From assembly GCA_905331475.1 (NCBI GenBank), contig CAJNYU010000157.1, positions 62,001 through 126,000 on the forward strand: a stretch of DNA of 64,000 nucleotides, given 5' to 3'. Shown one piece after another: positions 13,325-24,343 of the stretch (the first letter of the stretch is position 1; each line of letters begins with the position of its first letter). The position numbers were made by a program, and so were the translations under genes. Under the pieces are notes generated by a model. That model ran no database searches. It saw only the letters and a list, made by a program, of their open reading frames with translations, and had not been told where the DNA came from. The DNA comes from Rotaria socialis. Its lineage: Eukaryota; Rotifera; Eurotatoria; Philodinida; Philodinidae.

Positions 13325-15679
13325 TCAAGAATAGTGCTGTAAGTTCTCAATATTGTGTTGCATTTCAAGTACACATTGAAGACTTTTCTCAGTTTTAGCC
13401 GCTTTCTCCTGTTCCGTTGGTGCAATATGAGAATATATTTTTAATGCACGTTCAAAATAATGTCGCGCTTCGGATAAATCTTCTAAATTCATTTGTATCA
13501 GACCTAGAGTATTCAATAATTCAGCTGTTTGAGATAGATTTGATGGGCGAGTATGTTCTAAAAATGTTAAAGCACGGGTGCCAATCTTCAGTGCTTGACC
13601 ATCATCACCAAGCTCATGATGAATATTTGCTAATAACACCAAACTTTTCGCTACAATCATGTTATTTTCAGATTCATGGGATTCACATAACGTCCATGCT
13701 CGTTGTGCATAATCAAGAGCTTTGTGTAGTTCACCTTGCGCCTGATAAACATTTGAAATATTAGTAAGACAAGTTGCAATTAAACTTGAATCATATATTT
13801 GAGCAGATTCATACAAGGGCAATGCACACAAATGATACTTAAGAGCCAAATCATATTCACTACGATGATAATGAATCAATCCTAATCGTGAAAGAGTATC
13901 GCCCATATCTTCACCTGTCTTACAAATAAAAATTAAACGAAAAAATTATTTTTCTTTATCTTTCATCTTTTTCTAGTTTCTGGTAGTTAGAGACCTTGTT
14001 GATCAGTCTCAATTCTTTTTACCTCTTCTTGGAGTCTAAGTGCCTGTTCATAACATTCGAGCGCATTCTCGTACTCATGTTTTTCGTCGGCAAATAATCT
14101 TCCCATCAATTTAAGAATGCGAATCGACATTGGCCGTATACGTCGATAGGCCCTAATTGCACCATCCACATCTCCATGTTTCAAACATTTCCTTGCTTCA
14201 ACTTCATGTTCAGATATTTCAGAGTTGTCGACTCTAGTTGACACATTTCTAAATTATAACTCATTTAAAATAACTGCCTATCGTTTTTATTCATTGTGTT
14301 AACACAACGCTCTGCGAAGTAGTCATACCTAACTTCAATATTGTTTGCTGGTGATGTAGATTGTTTTGGTGATACTAATAGTGGGGTTGGAGGTTTTCGT
14401 TGGATACTTAGCTCATCGAGAAGTATTTTTATAGTTTTTCCTGTATGTTTTTCTTTGTGGTCATCTGCTAATTTCTTTCCTTCACCGGCAGCAATCTTCA
14501 TTTTTATAATAGACATCGAACCTCGATTGACGCATACCACACGAAAACTTGTTGCAATATCAAAAACCACTATAGTAGAACCATGCTCCATTTTTAGTTC
14601 AGCAATCGGAACTGATGCATCCAAATCAATTTTAAATAAAACAGATGAAAGATCTGACCGATATCCCGGCGATGCAGCCAATTGTAATTCGATATTTCTC
14701 GATTTTGTACACGTAAAAAATCCGTTCATACAAACCAATTGATCTATATGAGTTTCAAAACTATCGATAAGTTCACTCGACAGTTTCATTCCTCGGTAGA
14801 CTTGTCCATGGCCAACACGTTTCGATTGCTGTTGCAAGATACGAATGACATCGACGATAAGACATTGATATGATGAAAGTAGCTTAACAGTTGGTGACAT
14901 GAGTGCGTATCGCAGAGGACGTGATGGAAATGGTACACGAAAACACCACCGAACTGCATCATTCGTTCGGTATGACTTATTGAATTCATCAACTAATTTC
15001 AGCCATTTTGTATTTCCTCGGTAATCATGTCGAGCTTGTTCCACCAATTCATTCTTGTCGTTTACTTTCAATTTTTTACTGGTTATCTTAAAAGAAACAA
15101 GTGAATAATTCAACTGAAAATAAAATTGGACATATGGAAATCGCTCACTTCTTCTTTCCATAATTGCCACCATAGAAACATTTTATCTGTTTCAAATGAA
15201 AATTTTTCTAATTGAATTTGTTCAAATGTATTTAACGTTGTCTTAAGCACTCGAATAAGTTCTTCTTGTTGAGTAAAAATATTGATTAACTTGGAAAATT
15301 CTGCTCGTATACTGTTCGTATCAGGGTCGAGCACAAAAATAGCTTCGACAGCTATGCATGCATTTACTGTGTTTAAAAGTTCTACGTTACTCGATGATGA
15401 AACGAAAAATATTTTCTCTTGTGAAGTTTTTATGTAATCTAGACAAGTCGATACATCTGTAAAAGTTCGTACACAATCATTAATTCCATGTAGGGTACCG
15501 ATAAAATTGCCAATCGAATCTCGTCGTAGATCCAACCATACAAATGTGACACATTCGCGATTGATATTTTCATCACTTTGAGTAGCACATGTACTTGTCA
15601 TCGTTGATTCATCAGATAGAGGAGTTACTGTTGTCGATTGGTGTGTCTGTTTAGAATTTGAATTGTTTTCTGAGGTCAT
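13325..15679 (-). CDS. ADP-ribosyltransferase-like domain with C-terminal TPRs; ART motifs degenerate
   Basis: Four exons: 15149-15679, 14329-15086, 14023-14248, 13325-13918, giving 702 aa. Introns are 62-104 bp. An N-terminal domain (about 25-177, starting around CVTFVWLDLRRD) resembles the one found before ART domains in rotifer proteins. The ART-like domain (about 185-395) keeps the first-motif Arg in VYRGMKL (about 275). The Ser-Thr-Ser motif reads FFTCT (about 300-304), and where the family has ExE before a hydrophobic strand and the GTxFRV-like end, this protein reads STIVVFDIATSFRV (about 347 on), with no Glu. The C-terminal 300 residues are kinesin-light-chain-type TPRs (ALKYHLCALPLYES, ALDYAQRAWTLCES, ARHYFERALKIYS). 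No signal peptide or TM segment. Probably a protein-binding, catalytically weak or dead ART relative. Confidence 0.88.
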
Positions 15680-16939
15680 TTTTCAGTTTCAATCTAATCT
15701 ATTTAAAAAAAAAGAAATTCACATGTAGTCAAATATTTTCAATTTGCGAATTGAACAGTTTGAATAGGTTTCTTTAAAAAGACCTATAGAGTATTCTTTT
15801 TTTCCTGCAATAGATACAAAATCTTTTCTTGTAAAATAGTTCTTTAAATTTATTGAAATCGATGAAAATATTGACATCTTATTACAGATTCAGTATTATT
15901 GATTTTTCTTTTCTTTTCTTTTCTTTCAGATCAGAACGAGAGCGAAAAAAGAACGTCGTCAAATGTTGAGCATGAGCAAGTATAAAACAGTCAGATGTTG
16001 ATTCTGTTGTTAGGCATCGTTTATAGTTAAAAGCATCTATTTGTTTTCATAATACCTCGCATTTCGGGTTTTATTCGCATATTTATTGGTTGAAGACTTC
16101 TAAAAAAAAGAGCGAATATTGGTATGAAATAGAAACAAAACGAAAGTACAATAAGATAATAAGTAATTATAGATTATTATGAATTCAATCTTCTTATTAT
16201 CGCATAATTATTTCTCATTATTAATCACGTTAGATGTGAAGTAACCATCATTATTGTATCTATTACATGATGAAATGAAAATAAAATCGTGCTTTCTCTG
16301 AAATCTTGTGGAAATAACTATGATTCTAAATAGATTTCTTAATATCCTTTATTTTAATCAGAAGAATTCATCATATTCTGAACATAAATATGTAACGAGA
16401 GTTAAATCATTATACTAGCTAATTTCTTGTCTTTTGCCAATATGATTTTTTTCAAATGTGTATTCTTTTTGCATATAAACTTATCGACGAGTGACAAGTT
16501 TAAGATGAAACTTGAAACGGAAATGCTTATGAATGATGGATATTATCTTTTAGTTAGCATGATCTACAATTTCAATCATTATTTTTCTACAAATATATTC
16601 AGCCGAATGATAATTGAGACATAAGGTCAAACATTTTAGTTCGTATATTTTTACAATATAGTTCAAAGGCACACTAATCAGTTTTCATAAATTTGCAAGT
16701 CTTTTAAATGATTTTGATTTAATAATTTCCATCTGATCCACACTCTACCGAAATCATAATTATTAATTCAAGTTTATCATCATTAACATTCTTAGCTACC
16801 ACTTTAGCCATGAGAAAAATTCATCCCTGAATACTAGAACAATTTAATTATATCATATTTTTGTTGAATATTTATTTCACGAAAAAAAAACACGAAGAGA
16901 ATTCATGTTTGTGTGATAGAATGTATGAAACAAAAGTAA
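15680..16939. other. Intergenic stretch
   Basis: Likely holds the ART-TPR gene's 5' region and the GILT 3' region. It is AT-rich, with a TTTTC run at 15907-15930. No gene seen. Confidence 0.5.
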
Positions 16940-17923
16940 TTATAATATCTTCTTACATCGAGCTGGTGGATTTGCACCCTAAATATGATAGAAAACACAT
17001 TCTTCTACATAAGATTGTAAATAAACAATTTAATTTTACCTTGTAAGTGTCACAAATAAGAGCGATAAGGTCTGTCTCTGCTAAATTTTGAATCTCTTCC
17101 GTATGATTACCATTGAGTGTGACCCAAGGTACGAATGATTGTGTTGGTTTAGTATGCTCAGTTTGCGTGGCATATACATGTTGCAGCTGATTTCCCATTC
17201 GACTATTTGTACAATTAGCAACTTTTTCAAAATCAATGCTTGTATTTTGTGCACATTGTCTAGCCACTTTTTCGACATCATCTACTATAGAGTCCATGCA
17301 ATAAATGAAAGGCTAAAATAAAATGTGGTTCAAGTTTGTTTATTGCACTGAATTTTGTTTTTAATGCTTACCATATGTTGTTGAGTTTCCGGGTAAGATG
17401 CGATAGCACATGTCTGAAAAACAGGCATGCCCAACTAATGCGTCTCAATCTATGTAAAATTAAGCTTACATGAATAAGATTTCCATAACATTCATCAGGA
17501 CCATGTTGACAATAGAATTGATAAAGTTGCGTTTCAGGTCGATAGATTTCATGTGCATTTCCGTAAGGAATAAAAGTTAAATTTACTATATCGGATATAG
17601 CTTGAAATGCGAACCATACTTGTGTGATAATAAATTGACGACAATCAGCACAAAGACTTTCATAATATATTGTAAAATTAACACGATCATTATCATTTCT
17701 CTTCCATACAAAAGACGCACATTGTTTGGTTACCTAGTAGAAAAGAAACTCGTTGCAAAAAGAAACAAGATGACTCTCAGCCAGTACAAACCCCACAACT
17801 AGTAGCAATCTCTTTCGTTTTGCACCAGTCAGCAGATGAATTTGGGCATTGAATGCCGAATACATTTGTGGCCAAAACGGAAACAGTGTAAATAACAAGA
17901 ATAAGAAAACAAATACTATGCAT
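16940..17923 (-). CDS. IFI30: Gamma-interferon-inducible lysosomal thiol reductase (GILT)
   Basis: Lysosomal or secreted thioredoxin-like enzyme that reduces protein disulfides at low pH. Five exons: 17792-17923, 17470-17733, 17372-17413, 17040-17312, 16940-16978, all joined in phase 0, total 249 aa. The start gives a signal peptide (MHSICFLILVIYTVSVLA) followed by a saposin-A-like segment (CPNSSADWCKTKEIATSCG). The active-site CxxC is CADC in ESLCADCRQF. The family signature CQHGPDECYGN and the SFVPWVTLNG motif are present, and the last exon adds GANPPARCKKIL. Length and cysteine layout are normal. Intron 1 (58 bp) uses a GTTTGT donor. Several Asn-x-Ser/Thr sites fit a glycosylated protein. 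Confidence 0.95.
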
Positions 17924-19172
17924 GATGAAAATAATAAAAAGAAATGCTTTCTGTGCAAATAGATAAGAATTACTTTTAGATTAGAAAAGTAAGCATGACG
18001 ATGAAACGAACTATCAACTCATCATTTTAACTTATCTGCTGCTGACAATGTATATTTTTATTAAAATCATTCCGATTCACCATTAGCCTTGTTTTCTCAG
18101 AGTTGAAAAATAAATCTTTTTTAGAATTCTTCAGTTATTTCTCTAATCGGAATTGTCAATTTGAATGATGTCGTATTAGTATCTTCTCTCAAGAAATAGA
18201 TTTTGTTTACAATCACGAATCTATCTGTTCATATCTTGATCAAACAGTTAATATAAATCAACAATAATAAAACCGATGTTTCTATGATTAATGAGTGAAT
18301 TAAACATTCTACCACGTACTACTGAAAACAGAAATATGTTTGTTTTTGATACAGTTATTCTATCGTGGATAAATAGTTCGTATGAGCGATAAAGCAAAGC
18401 ACTTTGACTTCGTAGTATCAAGTAAACGTCGTCATTCAGTAGTTATTTATTCGTCTTAAAAGTTCTTGATCTTTCAATATAAACATTGAATCAAGCTATT
18501 CATGGTATACATGTAGATCATTATTGCAAGCATTAGCACCCATGAAAGAATTTCTAAATGCAACGCATTCTATTGACATTGAACAAACTCTCTATGAACT
18601 ATCTCGAGGGTGTGGATGTTACTGTTATCTTCACTGTCATCCACACCCACACGCTACATTATGCATCTCAATGTGAATCTATTATCCATTCGTACGTACT
18701 TTTATGTTTCATATGTAATGATAGCTAAGCTAGCATGAACTGTATTTTATGCACATAAAAATACATAGAGTAAAATCTGAGAAATCAATTACTATTCTAA
18801 ATGTATTAACTTTAAAAAAAGTATCCTGCAACCCTCTCCCTAATTTTCAAAGATCGAGCCGTCTCTGGTGTCATGTTTGCCTCAGTAAATAGTACTTTAA
18901 TTATTTATATATTTTATAGTCATGTTAATTCAAATGTTCATCAAATACAATGGTTTCCGTCTTTGAATTCGTTAATGTTAATTATCAATTAACCATTTTA
19001 TTCTGTCACGGTTATTCGAATTTTTGAAGCATCAAAAGAATATGTTTTTTTAGTTATTATGGATCCTGAAAGACTCATTGGAACATATGACTTGCATATT
19101 TCTATTTATCATTAAATCAAGATTATGTATATATATATATATATAAATATGTTTGAAAAAAGACTCTTATTT
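17924..19172. other. Intergenic stretch with a short hairpin repeat
   Basis: AT-rich; contains the 18605-18654 hairpin and an (AT)n tract at about 19125-19145. No gene seen. Confidence 0.5.
18605..18654. repeat. Short TGTGG hairpin repeat
   Basis: GGGTGTGGATG, then a loop TTACTGTTATCTTCACTGT, then CATCCACACCC: a perfect 11-bp stem. Start and loop match the element at 9888-9943. The stem sequence is of the same TGTGGG-like type as the 1618-1793 block. Confidence 0.68.
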
Positions 19173-19721
19173 TTATGAAATAACACAAATATTACTTGGG
19201 TCATTCTGATATGTATAAGCTGCGCGAGCAGATCTGGCTCGGGCAGCAGCGACTTGCCGCTCTCGTTGCTGATTAAAATAAGACGCAAGCCTTTTCACTG
19301 GTTCAATATAATTTTTTTGAATCCAAGACATTCTGTAGGTCATAATTTGTTTGACATGACGTGTTTGTCCAGCAATGACAATCGATTGAACAGCCAAAAG
19401 TTGATGACGCACTTGACTTAATTCATAAAATTTGTTGCCAGAATCACCACACAGTTCATCCGAATGAAAAAAGACTTTACCATCAAATTCATCTGGACTA
19501 AGAGTCAATGCGAGTACCAGTACCATTCTCTGTTCAGCTTCACTTAGTAATGACCAATGGCGATAATCACGATAGCGTCGAACGTCTTGATCTTTGTATT
19601 CGATAGCACTGAATACACAATGCAGATAATACATAACTCGAGCTAAATCATTATCTGGAATTGTTGCTCTTGAACTAGTTGGCCGTAGACCGAATTGATC
19701 CCGAAAGAGATGAAAAGACAT
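19173..19721 (-). CDS. Uncharacterised 182-aa protein with C-terminal CaaX box
   Basis: Intronless frame starting MSFHLFRDQFGLRP and ending NICVIS. I do not assign a family. It is soluble, with no signal peptide or membrane segment; the middle is leucine-rich and acidic (MVLVLALTLSPDEFDGKVF) and the C-terminal third is basic and helical (Arg/Ala-rich, about residues 150-166). The last four residues, Cys-Val-Ile-Ser, fit a CaaX prenylation motif with Ser in the position favouring farnesyltransferase, and the basic stretch before it could help membrane binding. This suggests a membrane-attached cytosolic protein. That the frame is a real gene is well supported by its length in this AT-rich DNA; function is unknown. 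Confidence 0.8.
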   Translation of the reverse strand: MSFHLFRDQFGLRPTSSRATIPDNDLARVMYYLHCVFSAIEYKDQDVRRYRDYRHWSLLSEAEQRMVLVLALTLSPDEFDGKVFFHSDELCGDSGNKFYELSQVRHQLLAVQSIVIAGQTRHVKQIMTYRMSWIQKNYIEPVKRLASYFNQQRERQVAAARARSARAAYTYQNDPSNICVIS

Positions 19722-21834
19722 ATCTGTGTTTTTATAATGGCTATACTAACTTATTGTAAAAGCGAAGAATAAAAATGCGAAGCTCAGTTTTTATACTAAT
19801 TTTATTTGTTGGAAATTCTTCCAAGCTTCACTTGAAACTATGTCATCAAACGGAAGTAAGCCGTTAAAAATATTTTTGTCTTTGTATACAAAACAAAAAT
19901 TTTGTTGCCTTCTTTCCAACAAAATTTACAATTCTAAACAAAATAATTTGCTGAATTTTGACAACAAATCCACATTCTGATTACGAATGCACAAAGACAT
20001 GAAAGAATAATGATTGATTTCATTCTATAGGTAGTAACTACGTGCCCATCATGAATTCTAAGAGATTTCGTGCAAGTATTCTCTTTCTTGACGTCACAAA
20101 AATAAACATTCAGTACAAGTCGTAGGAAAAAAAAACATATTAGCACTTCAACATTATTTCCTAGGAAGCAGTAAGCGAAAACAATTTCTTTTTACAATAA
20201 AGTTTTTAATCCAAAGAAAAATTGAATAACCATGTTCTTAATCGTTGTAATGAATGTTACTCATCATCGCCCAATTTAGTTTCTAGTAAAACATTTTTTA
20301 ACTCAAACATCGATATATCAAATTTTTGCCTAAAATAAACGTCTTATTAAATAAATCAAATTTTAAAATATCGATTTTTCTAAATAAGTTCATAATAAAT
20401 CAGTTTAATTTCACTTCAATACAATCAATATTGAAAAAAGAGCGTCTGATCTGTGTGTGTATTCATGCAACATATAAGTACTGTTTGAAATTTGAATTCA
20501 ATTGAGTTTTCAAGTTTCAAATTTCAAATATATGATGTCTATTGAAAGTATCTGCAGAGACTAAACTGAGTATTAGCAGAGGAAATATAAGAGATATTAG
20601 TGTATGGGTACCACGAAAACCGAACACCGTGCATTTTCCTAAATGTAGATACAACAAATGGTAGACAGAGATTCTCTCGCAAATATCCAATGCATATAAT
20701 ATTTTCTAAGCTGATACGACTCTCATTTGAGTAAGCATTGAATCTGTAAGGATTAAATTTTCAGAAGCAGAAATTATTAGAATAAAAATTATAAGAAAAT
20801 AACAACAATCAATGTCAACATACTTCATTTATACGATTCATTATATTGTGTTGATTTTAAAATGCATAGTTAAACAATTCTCCATAGTCCATAGCAAAAG
20901 CTAAACAAATGAAAATATAAGATAATTACTTTATCAATAAAACTGAAATTATATGTTTGTCATCGAAGGGGATAACGGTTGCTTATTTTTTCAATTAAGC
21001 GATTAATTAAATCGGATAAAAACCGGATTCAGACTTTCGATTATAGAACTTTACGAATGTGACTACAATTCGATTGTTACTGATGGAAAATATGGTGTTT
21101 GGACAGATAAAACTGTAATTGCAATTTACCATTTTCATCTATTCATCAGATAGTCAAAGCATTTCATGGACGAAGTATTGATATGGCTTGTAGAAACTGT
21201 TGATCGAATGGTAGATTTATCCGAAAAAGACCTTCAAAGTTAAACGTTTGCATGAAAGACAGCTAACCCATTCGATCGTCTAAAATGTAATTCTCATTCA
21301 TGCTTTGAATAAGCTAAGGCACAGAAAGTTATTAACATTTCTGAAAAGAAATCAACAAAAGAATAAAATAAAGAATAAATAAAAGTTGTCTCACAATTCC
21401 TTTAGATGTATGATATCAGTGGATAGCCTATGTCTGTAGTAATTTTCAAGTAAAACATATATACAAAATATGCCTGCCGGTTGATGCACATATTTTGCTT
21501 CTTTTTTTATCTTTTAAATAAAATTTAATATTCAGTCTAATAATCACATTCATCATTTATTGTAATCAATATTTATATTTGAAAAGATCAACGATTCATA
21601 CGTAGATAATACGATTTGATCGAATTTCAATCAAATATAAATATAGACAAATGAGAATTTCTTTCTCTACAATATGAATCTGGTACATATTGACACATAC
21701 AGTAAAATCAGACGTGAATTTTTTTGAATAATGATTTCTTTTCTTTTTGTCTGTTTTTTTTCTCACAAACAGTTATAAAACCGACATCACAATAAAAAAA
21801 CACAATAAAAAACACCTAAAATGACTAGTCCTAT
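19722..21834. other. Intergenic stretch
   Basis: AT-rich, with minor palindromes (for example around 20498-20530 and 21464-21496). No gene seen. Confidence 0.5.
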
Positions 21835-24343
21835 TTAAACATCAATGTTTTCTTCTTCTGCAAGACGAACGAAAGTTGAATTTGTATTATTAAATTTAAG
21901 TGATACATCTGCTCCGGTACTGGTATATGTTGTTGCTGTTGAAATCGATAAAGAAACTGGTCGACTATCTTGTTTCAATTCAGGCATGAGTTCATGTGGA
22001 GATTTTGTTGAAATACTTACAGAAGATATTAATGATGAAGAATTGTTTCGAACAATTGGACAAAATTGATGATGATTTAATAATGAAATCTAAATATTTA
22101 AGAATCTATTAATATTTATTGACAATAAATTCTATTATTACTTTATCAAATCCTTGCTCGTTATGTATTTGTACAAGTCTTTCATAATCTTCTGATTGAT
22201 TATCACTAATTTGACTACTAGAAACACTTTCATTATTATTATTATACGATGATTTTCGAGGAATAGAAACATATAAATGATATGTTTTGTTTCTATTTAA
22301 ACATTGTTGATGATTAAATATAAATTTATAAAAACAGAATATCATTAACAGAAAGATAAATGTTAAAAAAATAATAAATAGATAGAAGTAGTTGTATTGA
22401 AATATTACTTTACTATCGATTAATGATTGAGACTTATTTAAATTCTCAAAATCATTATCGTTAGAAGTGAATAAATGACAAGTGAACGTTGAATTTAATC
22501 GAATTGCTTTTCCATGATCAATCGCCATGATTTTCAGATGATAAGAAGATTCATTAAAATGATTCAAATAGAATACTTCACCACGATCATTAATAAGAAA
22601 TGAATGATTTAATGGAGAAATAATAGAATAAGAAATAAGACCATTATCTTCTAAATCGAAATCGATTGCTTCTACTTGAAATAAAGGTTGATCTAAACAA
22701 CGAAATTTTACATATTAAAATGAACAGAATCGTTCCTTTTTGTTTTCTCAACAAACCTAATGATCGATTTTTTAATAGATTTAAATCTAAATTACAGTTT
22801 ATTAATGAATTAAATTTAGGTGGTGAATCATTTAAATCAATAATATTTATTTGATATTCTAATCGTATTGATTTCGAAGGTTTTCCATGATCAGATATAA
22901 TTAAAATAAATTTATTAAATTTTAAATTTTCATCTTCACGATCGATCCAACAATTAACAATAAGTAAAAATGATTTTTCATCAAGTATTTTTATTCCAAT
23001 TAAATCTTCACCTTGTTCAATTCTATATGATAGTTCACCATTTAATCCTGAATCTCTATCAGATATTGAAATATGCGCTAAAATATCACCAATGGGAGTG
23101 TTCTCAATAATGGATATTATTGAATTATTTTTAAGTGGATTAACAAAAGTAATAAATGCTTGTGGAGAATTATCATTTTCATCAACAATCGATATGTCAA
23201 TTGTGACAAAACACGCAAGAGAGTTTTCGCCTCGATCTCGAACTTGAATGGTTAATCGATAAGATTGTTCAGATTCATAATCAAGAGGATTTATAAGTGT
23301 TATTCTAACGAAAAACAAAACTAATATTTGATGAATAAATGAATCAAACTTACATTCCATTAGAATCTCCGATACGAAAATAATCTCTCCAACTGGAAGA
23401 CGGAAAACCATTACTGATTGAATAATGAATCTATTAAATGACAAAGAAAAACAAAAATCTCCTCAAAGCAAGCAAACGAACATTTCTATAGTAGATTATA
23501 CCTTTCCGTTAAGTCCAATATCTTTATCTGTTGCATTAACAAATATTAATTCAGTTCCTACAGGTGCATTCTCGCTCACATGTAATTGAATGTATGTTTC
23601 AGAAAGAAGAACTGAATTATCATTCATATCCTAAACAAAAATGACAAAATCAAATAATTATTCAATCGCATAGAACTTGCATTGACTTGAATAAATAAAT
23701 TCGTTGAACTTTGTTGTCTTGGTTTTCCTTGATCAAATGCAATTAATTGAAATTGATATGAATCTTGTTTTTCTCGATCAATCTCTTCGATAACTTTCAA
23801 TGTTAAACCTCCATTTATTTTTGTTACTAATTCAAATGGCCCGTTGCTCTGATTTTTAAGTTCATAATGAATTCGACTATTTTCACCAAAGTCTGTATCA
23901 TACGCTGATTCGATTGGTAATTCAAAACCAATAGGAGCATTTTCTATAATATTCAATTTATAATTATCCGATGAAAATTTTGGTATATTATCATTAATAT
24001 CATCAACATTCAAAATAAGTTTCAAAAGACGATATGGTATTTGCCATTCGATCAATTCAATAGTTAATTGACATTTTGTACATGAACATATATGTTCTGA
24101 ACATAAATATTCACGATCTAGTGATTGTGATAATGAAATATGGCCATTTAATGTATTATAATGTATAAATGAATTTTGATTTCGACCTGAATCAAATAGA
24201 CGATACGTTATATTATTTGTTGTTATAAAAAGTATTGTTGACAATGGTAATTCTTCATTTATAGTTATATTAATTGTTTGTTGATTTTCGTTTATACCAT
24301 AAATAATAGATAAAACAGATAAGAATAATATAAAAAACATCAT
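21835..24343 (-). CDS. Protocadherin-like cell-adhesion receptor, five cadherin repeats
   Basis: Type I membrane, calcium-dependent adhesion protein. Exons: 23681-24343, 23502-23630, 23354-23430, 22757-23304, 22142-22692, 21835-22089; total 740 aa. The start MMFFILFLSVLSIIYG is a signal peptide; a TTTCAG directly upstream may be a 5'UTR splice acceptor. About five extracellular cadherin repeats follow, marked by DREYLC, NVDDINDN, QVNDMNDN, SIVDENDN and IIDLNDSPP, with PLDYE and DRD/DTD calcium-site residues. The Cys cluster in repeat 1 is protocadherin-like. One TM segment (YFYLFIIFLTFIFLLMIF) precedes a roughly 160-residue Ser/Asn-rich tail without a catenin-binding motif that I recognise. 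Intron 1 appears to use a GC donor. Vertebrate clustered and delta protocadherins have six or seven repeats, so this one is short. Confidence 0.92.

Noticed and set aside
21845..22069. 74-codon plus-strand ORF
   Set aside because: It is antisense to the last exon of the protocadherin tail, which is supported by splice phase.
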